DNA from: JANQIV01 sp050117315
GTDB taxonomy: Bacteria > Bacteroidota > Ignavibacteria > Ignavibacteriales > Melioribacteraceae
Assembly (NCBI GenBank): GCA_050117315.1
Contig: JASFMY010000191.1
Coordinates: 1-7,353, forward strand
Length of the DNA: 7,353 bases
Reading direction: 5' to 3'
In this document: piece after piece, positions 1 to 5,432 of the stretch
Layout: every line of letters starts with the position of its first letter
Numbering within the stretch: position 1 is the stretch's first letter
Program-made: the position numbers and the translations under genes
The notes under the pieces: model-generated
Database searches by the model: none
What the model was told of the DNA's origin: nothing
The model's input: only the letters and a program-made list of their open reading frames with translations

Positions 1-120
1 TTGGAAAGACAGAGAGCCTTAACCACAAGAGTGGTTAGCTTATTGGAAACCGCCTTGGTACGAAGAAACGTATGCCGGGTGGTGTGGGGGGACGGCGGAT
101 TACTCCGCCTCCTACCCGAT
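1..120 (+). mobile_element. 3' end of a group II (IIC-like) intron, partial
   Basis: The first 120 bases read as the RNA end of a group II intron cut by the window edge. A hairpin AACCAC-AAGA-GTGGTT lies at 21-36. A domain V-like stem follows at about 49-83: ACCGCC (49-54) pairs with GGTGGT (78-83), and GGTACG pairs with CGTA-CC around a two-base bulge, capped by a GAAA-containing loop. CGC at 51-53 is the triad form known for class IIC introns, instead of AGC. A domain VI-like stem has the arms GGCGGA (94-99) and TCCGCC (104-109), and the sequence closes with CCTACCCGAT at 111-120. A114, seven bases from the end, is where a branch-point adenosine would lie. The 3' splice site would be 120/121. 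Any intron-encoded reverse transcriptase would be upstream of the window. Seen: folds and end motif. Inferred: class and exact splice site. Confidence 0.7.
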
Positions 121-149
121 TAGAAAAAGGATATTCCCCCCAAGAGGCA

Positions 150-166
150 AAACACCGTAGGTGTTT
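150..166. repeat. Mini-hairpin, 7-bp stem with 3-nt loop
   Basis: AAACACC and GGTGTTT are perfect inverted arms around the loop GTA. It is the first of three hairpins of the same architecture within 170 bases and lies 30 bases after the predicted intron end. Confidence 0.6.
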
Positions 167-252
167 CATTATTAAATACCGGCATAAATTGTTATTCTGT
201 TGTAAAAACAATCAATACGGCAATAATTTAATTTTGTGAACTATATTTAATG

Positions 253-269
253 AAGCATCTACGAAGCTT
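253..269. repeat. Mini-hairpin, 7-bp stem with one mismatch, 3-nt loop
   Basis: AAGCATC and GAAGCTT pair in six of seven positions around the loop TAC. Arm length and loop size match the hairpins at 150-166 and 304-320. Confidence 0.45.
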
Positions 270-303
270 GAAATGCATATGATTATTATTTTCTACGATA
301 ATG

Positions 304-320
304 GAAGTCCAACGGACTTC
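304..320. repeat. Mini-hairpin, 7-bp stem with 3-nt loop
   Basis: GAAGTCC and GGACTTC are perfect inverted arms around the loop AAC. The arms differ in sequence from the neighbouring hairpins, but the architecture is the same, as expected of small REP-like or degenerate intergenic palindromes. Confidence 0.6.
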
Positions 321-652
321 AAATAATATTTACCCCGAATATGCATTAGAAAAGGTTAAAACCGGAATTGCTGCAAAATCTCTTATTTTATAAATAATTA
401 CAGGAATTATTAATCCTCTAATGGATAATCTGAGTTTACTCCACTTACCGGTAATTACCCAAATTTCGACAACCGTAAACCCGTTTAATTAAGCTATGAA
501 AATTCCCTACGGCGAAAAACTCCACAAAAAGAATTAAATCATCGGGACGCCGGAGACTACATTCATGTTAAGTTGACGCCTATGCGACACGTCGGGCTTA
601 AAGCCTGCCCGTAATGTATTACTACGGGGATTACCGGAATAACAATACAGAA

Positions 653-695
653 TTGACATGACACTAGTGATCTGTCACATTTGAGACATTTCGAA
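653..695. repeat. Degenerate copy of an intergenic palindromic repeat
   Basis: This patch contains TTGACAT (653-659), GACACTAGTGAT (660-671) and GACATTTCGAA (685-695). The same or nearly the same motifs recur in the gap before the MauE-like gene: TTGACAT at 5235, GACATTTCGAA at 5237 and GACACTAGGGAT at 5351. The order differs and the full palindrome is absent, so this looks like a broken or rearranged relative. Confidence 0.4.
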
Positions 696-744
696 CAACG
701 GGCGCTTCTAAATAATTAAGAGTTTGATGTTTCGGATATCAAAT

Positions 745-764
745 CTACTCATTTGGGTAGTTTT
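745..764 (+). terminator. Possible small rho-independent terminator
   Basis: CTACTC (745-750) pairs with GGGTAG (755-760), with one U-G pair, around ATTT, and TTTT follows directly. There is no recognised gene just upstream to terminate. A similar TGGGTAGTT-containing hairpin occurs at 4409-4430, so it could instead be part of a repeat. Confidence 0.35.
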
Positions 765-864
765 GTAATTAATAATAGTTCGGTAAATTTTAATGTTAAC
801 ACTTCTAATTAATACATAAACATATTCTTGAGAATTGAAATTAAAAAATAGCTCGTTAAAAAAA

Positions 865-887
865 TTAATCTACTCAACGTAGATTAA
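865..887. promoter_or_regulatory. Perfect dyad upstream of first peptide gene (operator or 5' hairpin)
   Basis: TTAATCTAC and GTAGATTAA are perfect 9-base inverted arms around TCAAC. The dyad ends 36 bases before the TTG start at 924. The second peptide gene has a dyad ending 38 bases before its start, also with CTCAA at its centre, and both are followed by CATAAACTAAA (899-909 here). A weak promoter candidate, TTGAAA at 835-840 with TAAAAA at 857-862, lies just before. The pairing is certain; a role as operator or mRNA hairpin is inferred. Confidence 0.5.
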
Positions 888-910
888 AACAAACAAATCA
901 TAAACTAAAA

Positions 911-919
911 AAAGGAGGG
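911..919 (+). promoter_or_regulatory. Strong ribosome binding site deciding a TTG start
   Basis: AAAGGAGGG is a near-perfect Shine-Dalgarno sequence, with GGAGG five bases before the TTG at 924-926. It supports the TTG start and suggests a highly translated small gene. Confidence 0.85.
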
Positions 920-923
920 CTGT

Positions 924-1127
924 TTGAAGTACACCAACAAAGATATCTCTGAAATGTTTGAAGAGATAACTAACAATGAGCTGGTTAGCGGTCACGCTTA
1001 CTGTACCATTTCCAGCGCCCTTGATTTTGATGTAATCTCATGGTCAAGCAACACCATGCTTACTGAAGATGGTTGGATGAATGCACCGTGTGAAGACAGA
1101 GATCCTCCCTGGGAAGACGGTTGTTAA
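924..1127 (+). CDS. Putative RiPP precursor peptide 1 (67 aa)
   Basis: This 67-residue peptide starts at a TTG placed by the strong AAAGGAGGG site. It has no signal peptide or membrane segment and no family that I recognise. It is clearly related to the 70-residue peptide at 6934: both have Y3, K6-D7-I8-S9, F12, E14-I15, V21-S22 and C27, 12 of the first 27 residues being identical without gaps. After C27 they diverge, but both keep a Trp near 40, an acidic E-D pair near 48-50, a CED motif (C56 here), W63, D65 and a Cys as the last residue. A charged, helix-prone, conserved front and a variable Cys/Trp/Asp/Ser-rich back are the usual look of leader and core in a RiPP precursor. The leader would end around V21-S22 or just before C27. 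Nearby protease and redox genes fit this. No modification can be read from sequence; an unmodified secreted or regulatory peptide remains possible. Confidence 0.75.
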   Translation: MKYTNKDISEMFEEITNNELVSGHAYCTISSALDFDVISWSSNTMLTEDGWMNAPCEDRDPPWEDGC

Positions 1128-1193
1128 TACTCTTCCGTAAGGATTTTTGATGCATGTCTTCATAAGACTACATCTTAAATCATTGATGTTTAT

Positions 1194-1244
1194 GGCGAAT
1201 CGGCTCGGTTCAAAATTAGATCGGGCTGATTCGTCGCTTTGTTT
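1194..1244 (+). terminator. Rho-independent terminator or attenuator after peptide gene 1
   Basis: A 15-bp stem (1194-1208 with 1221-1235, including several G-U pairs) encloses a 12-base loop and is followed by the T-rich run CTTTGTTT. It lies between the peptide gene and the GH57-like gene, where partial termination would let the peptide be made in excess over the enzymes downstream. The start of the next gene is 47 bases beyond the stem. Confidence 0.7.
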
Positions 1245-1269
1245 AATTAAAACGAACTATTGAATAAAT

Positions 1270-1275
1270 AAGGAG
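1270..1275 (+). promoter_or_regulatory. Ribosome binding site deciding a TTG start
   Basis: AAGGAG lies seven bases before the TTG at 1283-1285 and fixes that start. The stretch before it (ATTAAAACGAAC, 1246-1257) matches the 5' region of the first peptide gene (ATTAAAACAAAC, 883-894) in 11 of 12 bases. Confidence 0.8.
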
Positions 1276-1282
1276 CGACTAA

Positions 1283-2470
1283 TTGGACAACATTCCTGTT
1301 AAGAACTTAAGTGCTGAAGCAAAGCAAAACAAAGTTTTCATTTTAAACACACACATACCCTATGTATTGAAGGAAGGAGAAGTTTTTCAAGAGCAGGAGA
1401 ACTGGATATTTGAATCAATCACAGAAACGTATATCCCGGTTCTGGAAGTCCTGTCCGAGATTAAAGACTGCAATACCAACGGGAACGAAATCATTTTATC
1501 CTTTACACCGTGCACTTTAAAACAAATGGTTGAAGGTAAAGAGAGATATTTAAAATACCTTGAAATACTTAAAAACGTTGCTTTAGCCGAGATAGACAGA
1601 ACACAAAGCTTAGAAAGCTTTAATAAAGTTGAAAAGAACAGGCAGAACTTCAGCGAAGAAGAAATGAAAAATTTGAATAAAACTGCCGGGTTTTACCTTG
1701 AAAGAATAGAAAAGTGTATTTCGTTTTACGAAAACAATGATGTCCTTAAATTCATTAATAATTTAAAAAATATTCAACTGTGGACATCAACTCCCAACCA
1801 CAACTTTCTTCCTATTTATAAAAAAACAACTGCCGAATATTTTATAAAAAGAGGGATAGAAGAATTTGAGAAGAACTTTAACAGGAAGCCCGATGGTTTT
1901 TGGCTGCCCGAATGCGCTTTCTCACCCGGCATAGAAAAAATTTTAACCGGCAATAATATTAAAGCAACAGCTTTGAATATTAACAGCATTGCTTTTTTTA
2001 CAGGCAAAGAAAAAAGCGGCATTTATTCGCACAACGGCTTAAGGCTTTACATACATGATTTTAGGATATGTAAATACCTCTGGAAAGCGCCGGAAAAAAC
2101 TATTCCGGCTCACCCGGTTTATAGAGAATTTTACCGCGATTTAGGTTTCGACGTATCACACGATTACCTTAAAAGTTTAGGTGTTCCTATCCCTGAAAAA
2201 AGAAAAAATTCAGGAGTATGGACCGGGTTTAAATACCATGCTGTTTCGGAATCTGAAACGAGATTGGGCGACAAATATATTTACAATATTGATGAAGCCA
2301 AAAAACAAGTTAAAAACGATACACAGAATTTTTACAATATTCTCGAAGAGAATAAACATTACACAAACGATAATCAAACCTTTGTACTGGCTTTTGACTC
2401 GGAATTTTTCGGTCACTGGTGGATGGAAGGTCCGTGGTGGTTAAAGGAGGTTTTCACTAATGCAAACTGA
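1283..2470 (+). CDS. GH57-like (1,4-alpha-glucan branching enzyme family) catalytic domain, lacking its C-terminal part
   Basis: The 395 residues follow the GH57 branching-enzyme pattern: NTHIPYVL (22-29) near the N-terminus, WIFESITETYIPVL (41-54), PNHNFLP (171-177), DGFWLPECAF (204-213), HPVYREFYRDLGFD (277-290), TGFKYH (314-319) and FDSEFFGHWWMEGPWWL (371-387). E210 would be the nucleophile and D372 the acid/base, by family knowledge; both are present. The first His of the usual H-x-H-x-P motif is N22 here. Family members run to roughly 500-530 residues and continue into a C-terminal helical region; this gene stops just after the GHWW block, and the missing region is found at the start of the next gene, which overlaps it by 11 bases in the +1 frame. 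There is no signal peptide, so the protein should be cytoplasmic. The family makes branches in glycogen, but no other glycogen gene is here and the two peptide genes suggest a recruited role. The exact reaction is unknown. Confidence 0.85.
   Translation: MDNIPVKNLSAEAKQNKVFILNTHIPYVLKEGEVFQEQENWIFESITETYIPVLEVLSEIKDCNTNGNEIILSFTPCTLKQMVEGKERYLKYLEILKNVALAEIDRTQSLESFNKVEKNRQNFSEEEMKNLNKTAGFYLERIEKCISFYENNDVLKFINNLKNIQLWTSTPNHNFLPIYKKTTAEYFIKRGIEEFEKNFNRKPDGFWLPECAFSPGIEKILTGNNIKATALNINSIAFFTGKEKSGIYSHNGLRLYIHDFRICKYLWKAPEKTIPAHPVYREFYRDLGFDVSHDYLKSLGVPIPEKRKNSGVWTGFKYHAVSESETRLGDKYIYNIDEAKKQVKNDTQNFYNILEENKHYTNDNQTFVLAFDSEFFGHWWMEGPWWLKEVFTNAN
2443..2450 (+). promoter_or_regulatory. Internal ribosome binding site for the overlapping gene
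   Basis: AAAGGAGG lies inside the end of the GH57 gene, nine bases before the ATG at 2460. It supports a true second start and translational coupling. An internal AGGAGG just before a frame change could also favour ribosomal frameshifting. Confidence 0.75.
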
Positions 2471-4307
2471 ATTAACTAAAACAATCGAGATACCAAAATT
2501 ATTTTACTCAACCTGGGGTGAAGGCTTTTACAGCAAAGTCTGGATAAACCAGGAAAACTGCTGGATGTATTCCATGCTGAAATTTATTGAAGAGAACCTT
2601 GATTTTAAAAATGATAAAGAAGCCCTGCCTTTTTTCGAAAAAATGGCGGCAAGCGATTATGAATTTATGTACCGGAATCCCGATCAAAGCCTATATGCAG
2701 CGGACGAGTTTATGCATTATCTAAATGAAATTATTAAAAGAATTGAGATATCGAAAAAAGAAGTGATTTCCGCTTTCCCGGTTGATCCTTTCTGGACTTA
2801 CTTTAGTTACGCGGTAATGCTTGATGAAGAACCCGATCCCGGTCAATTGGAAGATGTTGATTTTGTAGTTCACAAGCTCGGACATGAATTGGATGATAAC
2901 CTTGAAGACAAGAAGTACAATACGTTTACTTCATTTAAAATAAATCACAAAAATTTTGTTGTTTACTCGCAGAACTTTATACTTTATCCGAACCTTTATT
3001 ACAGGTTCAGCATACATGGTAAAAATTTATCTACTACATTTAAAACACCCGAAAGAGGAATCCCTTTTGTTATAGCTAACAAGCTGATGTCTGTTTATGT
3101 TTATGATTACGAAAAATTGAGTAAAAAACTTTTCCAAGCCTGGGGTTTTGCCGATGAACTTCCTGCAAGGTATGAAGAAAACAAAGGAAGCAAAAACAAT
3201 ATCTACAGCAGGAAGCAACTGCTTGAGATTTTGCCGGATAATCCCCGGACTGCGATCTTCAAATATAACAAGGAATGTTACAGTTTAATAAGATTCCGGG
3301 ATTTATCACCGTTAAACCCCATAGTTGTTTTTGATGATAAATTATCGCTTGAAGATGCAGCCGATTATATAAACATTCCGAAAGCGTCAATCCTAGTTAC
3401 AAATAATTTAAACGACGTCAATAAATATGATTTTAATACCCTTGTATTTACATGTAATATTAATTTTGAATCCGAACTACCCTTGGTTGAGAAATTAATT
3501 TTCAAAGCCTTTGAAAAAAATATGCCGGTAATATTATTGTATGACGATATATTCAAACTAGAGACACTGCAGAAATATTTAACCGATGAAATTGCTTCAC
3601 GGTTGTACAGGATATCCCTAACTCAAAGTGATATGGACAAAATAGAATTAAACGGGCATAAATACGAAGTTCCGCAAAAAGTGATCGGCGTATTCGGTAC
3701 GGACTCGGTGCAGGGAAAATTTACAACGCAAATATTGCTGAGAGAAAAACTCAAAAAGCTTAATAAAATAATTCATTACGCTACGGAGCCCACCGGCATT
3801 TTGGTCGGTGCTGATATTAGCTTTTCAAGGTATGAAGAATACACTCCCGAAAAAGCAATGACATACCAGCAAAAGCTTATTGCAAGCCTTGAACTGGAAA
3901 GCGACGCAATTTTAACAGGCGGTCAGAATTCGATCATTTTCGACCAGATGAGAGACGGTGATTTAACCAAAAACGTTTCAACAAGAATCTTCCGCACTTT
4001 AAAGCCTGACTACATTATACTTACAACCTCTGTTGACACAGAACTTAAAATAATACTTGATGCGTTGGCATATATTGAAAAGCTGAACGCGCTGTATGCC
4101 TACAATGCAGAAGTTGTTGCGTTTACAATGCTGGTCGGGAGAAAAATTCACGGCGAAAGATGGACGGAAACTTACTTTATAGATATTGATGATAAAATAA
4201 TTGAATCAGCCAAAAGGAAAGTGGAAGATGCTGCAGGAATTAAAGTTTATGTTGTACCTGAAGAGGCAGGGGATTTAGCCAAAGCAATATCACTCTGTTT
4301 AGTGTAA
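2460..4307 (+). CDS. Fusion: GH57 C-terminal region, unassigned domain, DUF1611-like P-loop domain
   Basis: Residues 1-97 of 615 match the C-terminal part of GH57 branching enzymes: the STWGEG...VWIN...W segment (17-35) and a helical ASDYEFM...YA region (64-80), exactly what the previous gene lacks. The two pieces together give about 490 residues, the family length. Residues about 100-255 form a region I do not recognise. Residues about 270-615 resemble DUF1611 proteins: a Rossmann-like part (about 288-365), the P-loop GTDSVQGKFTT (413-423), TEPTGIL (442-448) and LTGGQNS (485-491). The P-loop has the GTDxxxGK form also seen in dethiobiotin synthetase. Some DUF1611 proteins (DgcN) act on D-glutamate; whether this one does cannot be told. 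The start is fixed by AAAGGAGG, and the gene overlaps the GH57 gene. The product is probably cytoplasmic and works in one complex with the first piece. A frameshift in a single 1000-residue gene is the alternative. Confidence 0.75.
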   Translation: MQTELTKTIEIPKLFYSTWGEGFYSKVWINQENCWMYSMLKFIEENLDFKNDKEALPFFEKMAASDYEFMYRNPDQSLYAADEFMHYLNEIIKRIEISKKEVISAFPVDPFWTYFSYAVMLDEEPDPGQLEDVDFVVHKLGHELDDNLEDKKYNTFTSFKINHKNFVVYSQNFILYPNLYYRFSIHGKNLSTTFKTPERGIPFVIANKLMSVYVYDYEKLSKKLFQAWGFADELPARYEENKGSKNNIYSRKQLLEILPDNPRTAIFKYNKECYSLIRFRDLSPLNPIVVFDDKLSLEDAADYINIPKASILVTNNLNDVNKYDFNTLVFTCNINFESELPLVEKLIFKAFEKNMPVILLYDDIFKLETLQKYLTDEIASRLYRISLTQSDMDKIELNGHKYEVPQKVIGVFGTDSVQGKFTTQILLREKLKKLNKIIHYATEPTGILVGADISFSRYEEYTPEKAMTYQQKLIASLELESDAILTGGQNSIIFDQMRDGDLTKNVSTRIFRTLKPDYIILTTSVDTELKIILDALAYIEKLNALYAYNAEVVAFTMLVGRKIHGERWTETYFIDIDDKIIESAKRKVEDAAGIKVYVVPEEAGDLAKAISLCLV

Positions 4308-4322
4308 AATTATAAGCAATTG

Positions 4323-4354
4323 AAAAAAGATCATTAGCATCGTGTCGATTTTTT
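4323..4354 (+). terminator. Possible rho-independent terminator after the fusion gene
   Basis: AAAAAA (4323-4328) can pair with TTTTTT (4349-4354), and a small ATCG-TGT-CGAT hairpin (4339-4349) sits directly before the T-run. The stem is weak, so this is tentative. It lies 15 bases after the stop codon. Confidence 0.4.
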
Positions 4355-4408
4355 AAAAATGACAATTAATTAATATGAATCATCGTTGGATAGTTCTATA
4401 TTATTTAA

Positions 4409-4430
4409 TAACTACACTACTGGGTAGTTA
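4409..4430. promoter_or_regulatory. Dyad upstream of the protease gene
   Basis: TAACTAC (4409-4415) and GTAGTTA (4424-4430) are perfect arms around an 8-base loop. The right arm region TGGGTAGTT resembles the hairpin at 745-764. Downstream, TTGATA (4447-4452) and TTTAAT (4468-4473), 15 bases apart, could be a weak promoter for the protease gene at 4494. The dyad is seen; its role is unknown. Confidence 0.35.
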
Positions 4431-4493
4431 AATTATATGATTTTATTTGATATATTCATCCGTTACATTTAATAACATCCACCTCATCTTTTT

Positions 4494-5198
4494 ATGAATT
4501 ACGGCGATAAAATTTTAATCGGAGTTATCGACAGCGGGATAGATATAAATTTTCTAAATGAGTTTAGAATTTTACCGGAGAAATCGGCTTACTTCAAAAT
4601 AGACTACGACAAAAAGTTATTAGAATCCAGGGTTTACAATACCATGGATTTAAGCGACTGGCTGGAAGGAAAAGTTAATCTGCAGCTTTTTGATTCGAAT
4701 TCGCACGGTACTTCGGTAACAAGCATAATTCACCGGAATGTAAGCGACAACTCAAGAATTAAATTCAGCTTTGCCAAAATTCTTGACGAAACAAACTTAG
4801 CCAACGGTTATTGTTTAATTGAAGCACTTAGGTGGATGATTGACGAAGTAAAACCGCATTTTATAAATCTCAGTCTGGGCGGGGAGATTAACAAGCAGAA
4901 AGATTTGTTGAACGAAGTTTTGCTGAAAGCCCAAGAATCGGGAATTAAAATTTTTTGTTCGGCAACCGGGACAAAAACATTACCCGCCGAACTGCCTTTG
5001 GTAACTACAATAGGAGATAAGGGACTAACTGTATTTAGAAGGGAAGAAACAAAAGTAGATTACTCTGTAGACGATGAAGTTGTTGATACATATGAAAACG
5101 GTGAATGGAAAAAACTAAACATGACAACAAGCTTTGCATGCCCGCTTTTTTTAGCGAGGTATATAAATGAAAATATTTTACAGGTAAAATCCGGGTAG
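4494..5198 (+). CDS. Small cytoplasmic subtilisin-like (S8) serine protease, possible leader peptidase
   Basis: The 234 residues hold the S8 triad in order: D13 in IGVIDSGID (9-17), H71 in SNSHGTSV (68-75) and S213 in TTSFACP (211-217). INLSLGG (124-130) is the conserved strand before the substrate cleft. Two positions differ from the family norm: the oxyanion-hole Asn of the usual A-A-G-N block is T160 (SATGT, 156-160), and the Gly of G-T-S is T211. The protein is a bare minimal domain, shorter than most subtilases, with no signal peptide and no propeptide, so it should act inside the cell. In this setting the obvious role is removing the leader from one or both small peptides. No good ribosome binding site precedes the ATG at 4494, unlike the neighbouring genes, so expression may be low or the message nearly leaderless. 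Because of the substitutions, reduced activity or a binding-only role is possible. Confidence 0.8.
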   Translation: MNYGDKILIGVIDSGIDINFLNEFRILPEKSAYFKIDYDKKLLESRVYNTMDLSDWLEGKVNLQLFDSNSHGTSVTSIIHRNVSDNSRIKFSFAKILDETNLANGYCLIEALRWMIDEVKPHFINLSLGGEINKQKDLLNEVLLKAQESGIKIFCSATGTKTLPAELPLVTTIGDKGLTVFRREETKVDYSVDDEVVDTYENGEWKKLNMTTSFACPLFLARYINENILQVKSG

Positions 5199-5234
5199 TG
5201 TTATGTCAACAATAAAGTATAGTAAACTCCAAGA

Positions 5235-5336
5235 TTGACATTTCGAAGGAGCGTTTTGTGTGACTGAGAAATCTCTATTTGTACGGGGGTAAGATTTCTC
5301 ACCCCGACAAACTACGTCGAGGATTCGAAATGACAT
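5235..5336. repeat. Intergenic palindromic repeat element of about 100 bp
   Basis: The outer arms TGACATTTCGAA (5236-5247) and TTCGAAATGACA (5324-5335) pair with one mismatch, and the inner arms TGAGAAATCT (5265-5274) and AGATTTCTCA (5292-5301) pair perfectly. The centre CTATTTGTACGGGGGTA is unpaired. Nested GACATTTCGA and GAGAAATCT arms resemble widespread intergenic palindromes of several bacterial phyla. It has no coding content. It could act as a bidirectional terminator for the protease gene, or be a non-autonomous mobile element. Confidence 0.65.
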
Positions 5337-5349
5337 CACAAATGTGGCG

Positions 5350-5380
5350 CGACACTAGGGATACTTTTATAATAGTGTCG
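5350..5380. promoter_or_regulatory. Dyad CGACACTA/TAGTGTCG with a TATAAT in it
   Basis: CGACACTA (5350-5357) and TAGTGTCG (5373-5380) are perfect 8-base arms around 15 bases. TATAAT at 5368-5373 is a perfect -10 hexamer overlapping the right arm; no good -35 is seen at 17 bases. The dyad lies 52 bases before the MauE-like gene. It may be an operator over a promoter, or a terminator-like stem followed by TTT. Confidence 0.4.
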
Positions 5381-5432
5381 TTTAGCAGAGCATTAGGTTA
5401 TAACTATAAAATAGATAAAGTAGGTAACTAAA

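Larger units (their letters stand above)
121..923. other. Long non-coding stretch rich in short hairpins
   Basis: I find no convincing gene in these 800 bases. They hold three mini-hairpins with 7-base arms and 3-base loops (150-166, 253-269, 304-320), a hairpin CGGGC/GCCCG at 593-611 that includes GGCTTAAAGCC, a motif-rich patch at 653-695 shared with the gap near 5235-5362, and a terminator-like hairpin at 745-764. The last part is the 5' region of the small peptide gene at 924. One + strand frame from 301 to about 645 is broken by only a few stops and could be a decayed gene, but no family is recognisable. The group II intron ends just before this stretch, so part of it may be its 3' flank. 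Confidence 0.6.

Noticed and set aside
1..123. Open frame running through the intron end to TAG at 121
   Set aside because: The bases are explained by domain V and VI pairing; the short frame has no recognisable protein.
440..645. Possible tmRNA or other structured RNA
   Set aside because: Some hairpins are present, but no tRNA-like ends, tag frame or other family signature could be found.
653..658. TTGACA as a perfect -35 promoter element
   Set aside because: No -10 like hexamer lies 16-18 bases downstream, and the bases belong to a repeat motif shared with 5235-5241.
758..765. TAGTTTTG as a Bacteroidota-type -7 promoter element
   Set aside because: It overlaps the stem and T-run of a terminator-like hairpin, and no TTTG -33 element lies at the usual distance.
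1816..2022. Reverse-strand frames inside the GH57 and fusion genes (1816-2022, 2210-2416, 3027-3218, 3365-3556) and at 5393-5617
   Set aside because: All lie opposite well-supported genes with clear family motifs on the + strand.
2181..2444. 87-residue + frame inside the GH57 gene
   Set aside because: The overlapping frame carries conserved GH57 motifs (TGFKYH, FFGHWW); this one is a shadow.
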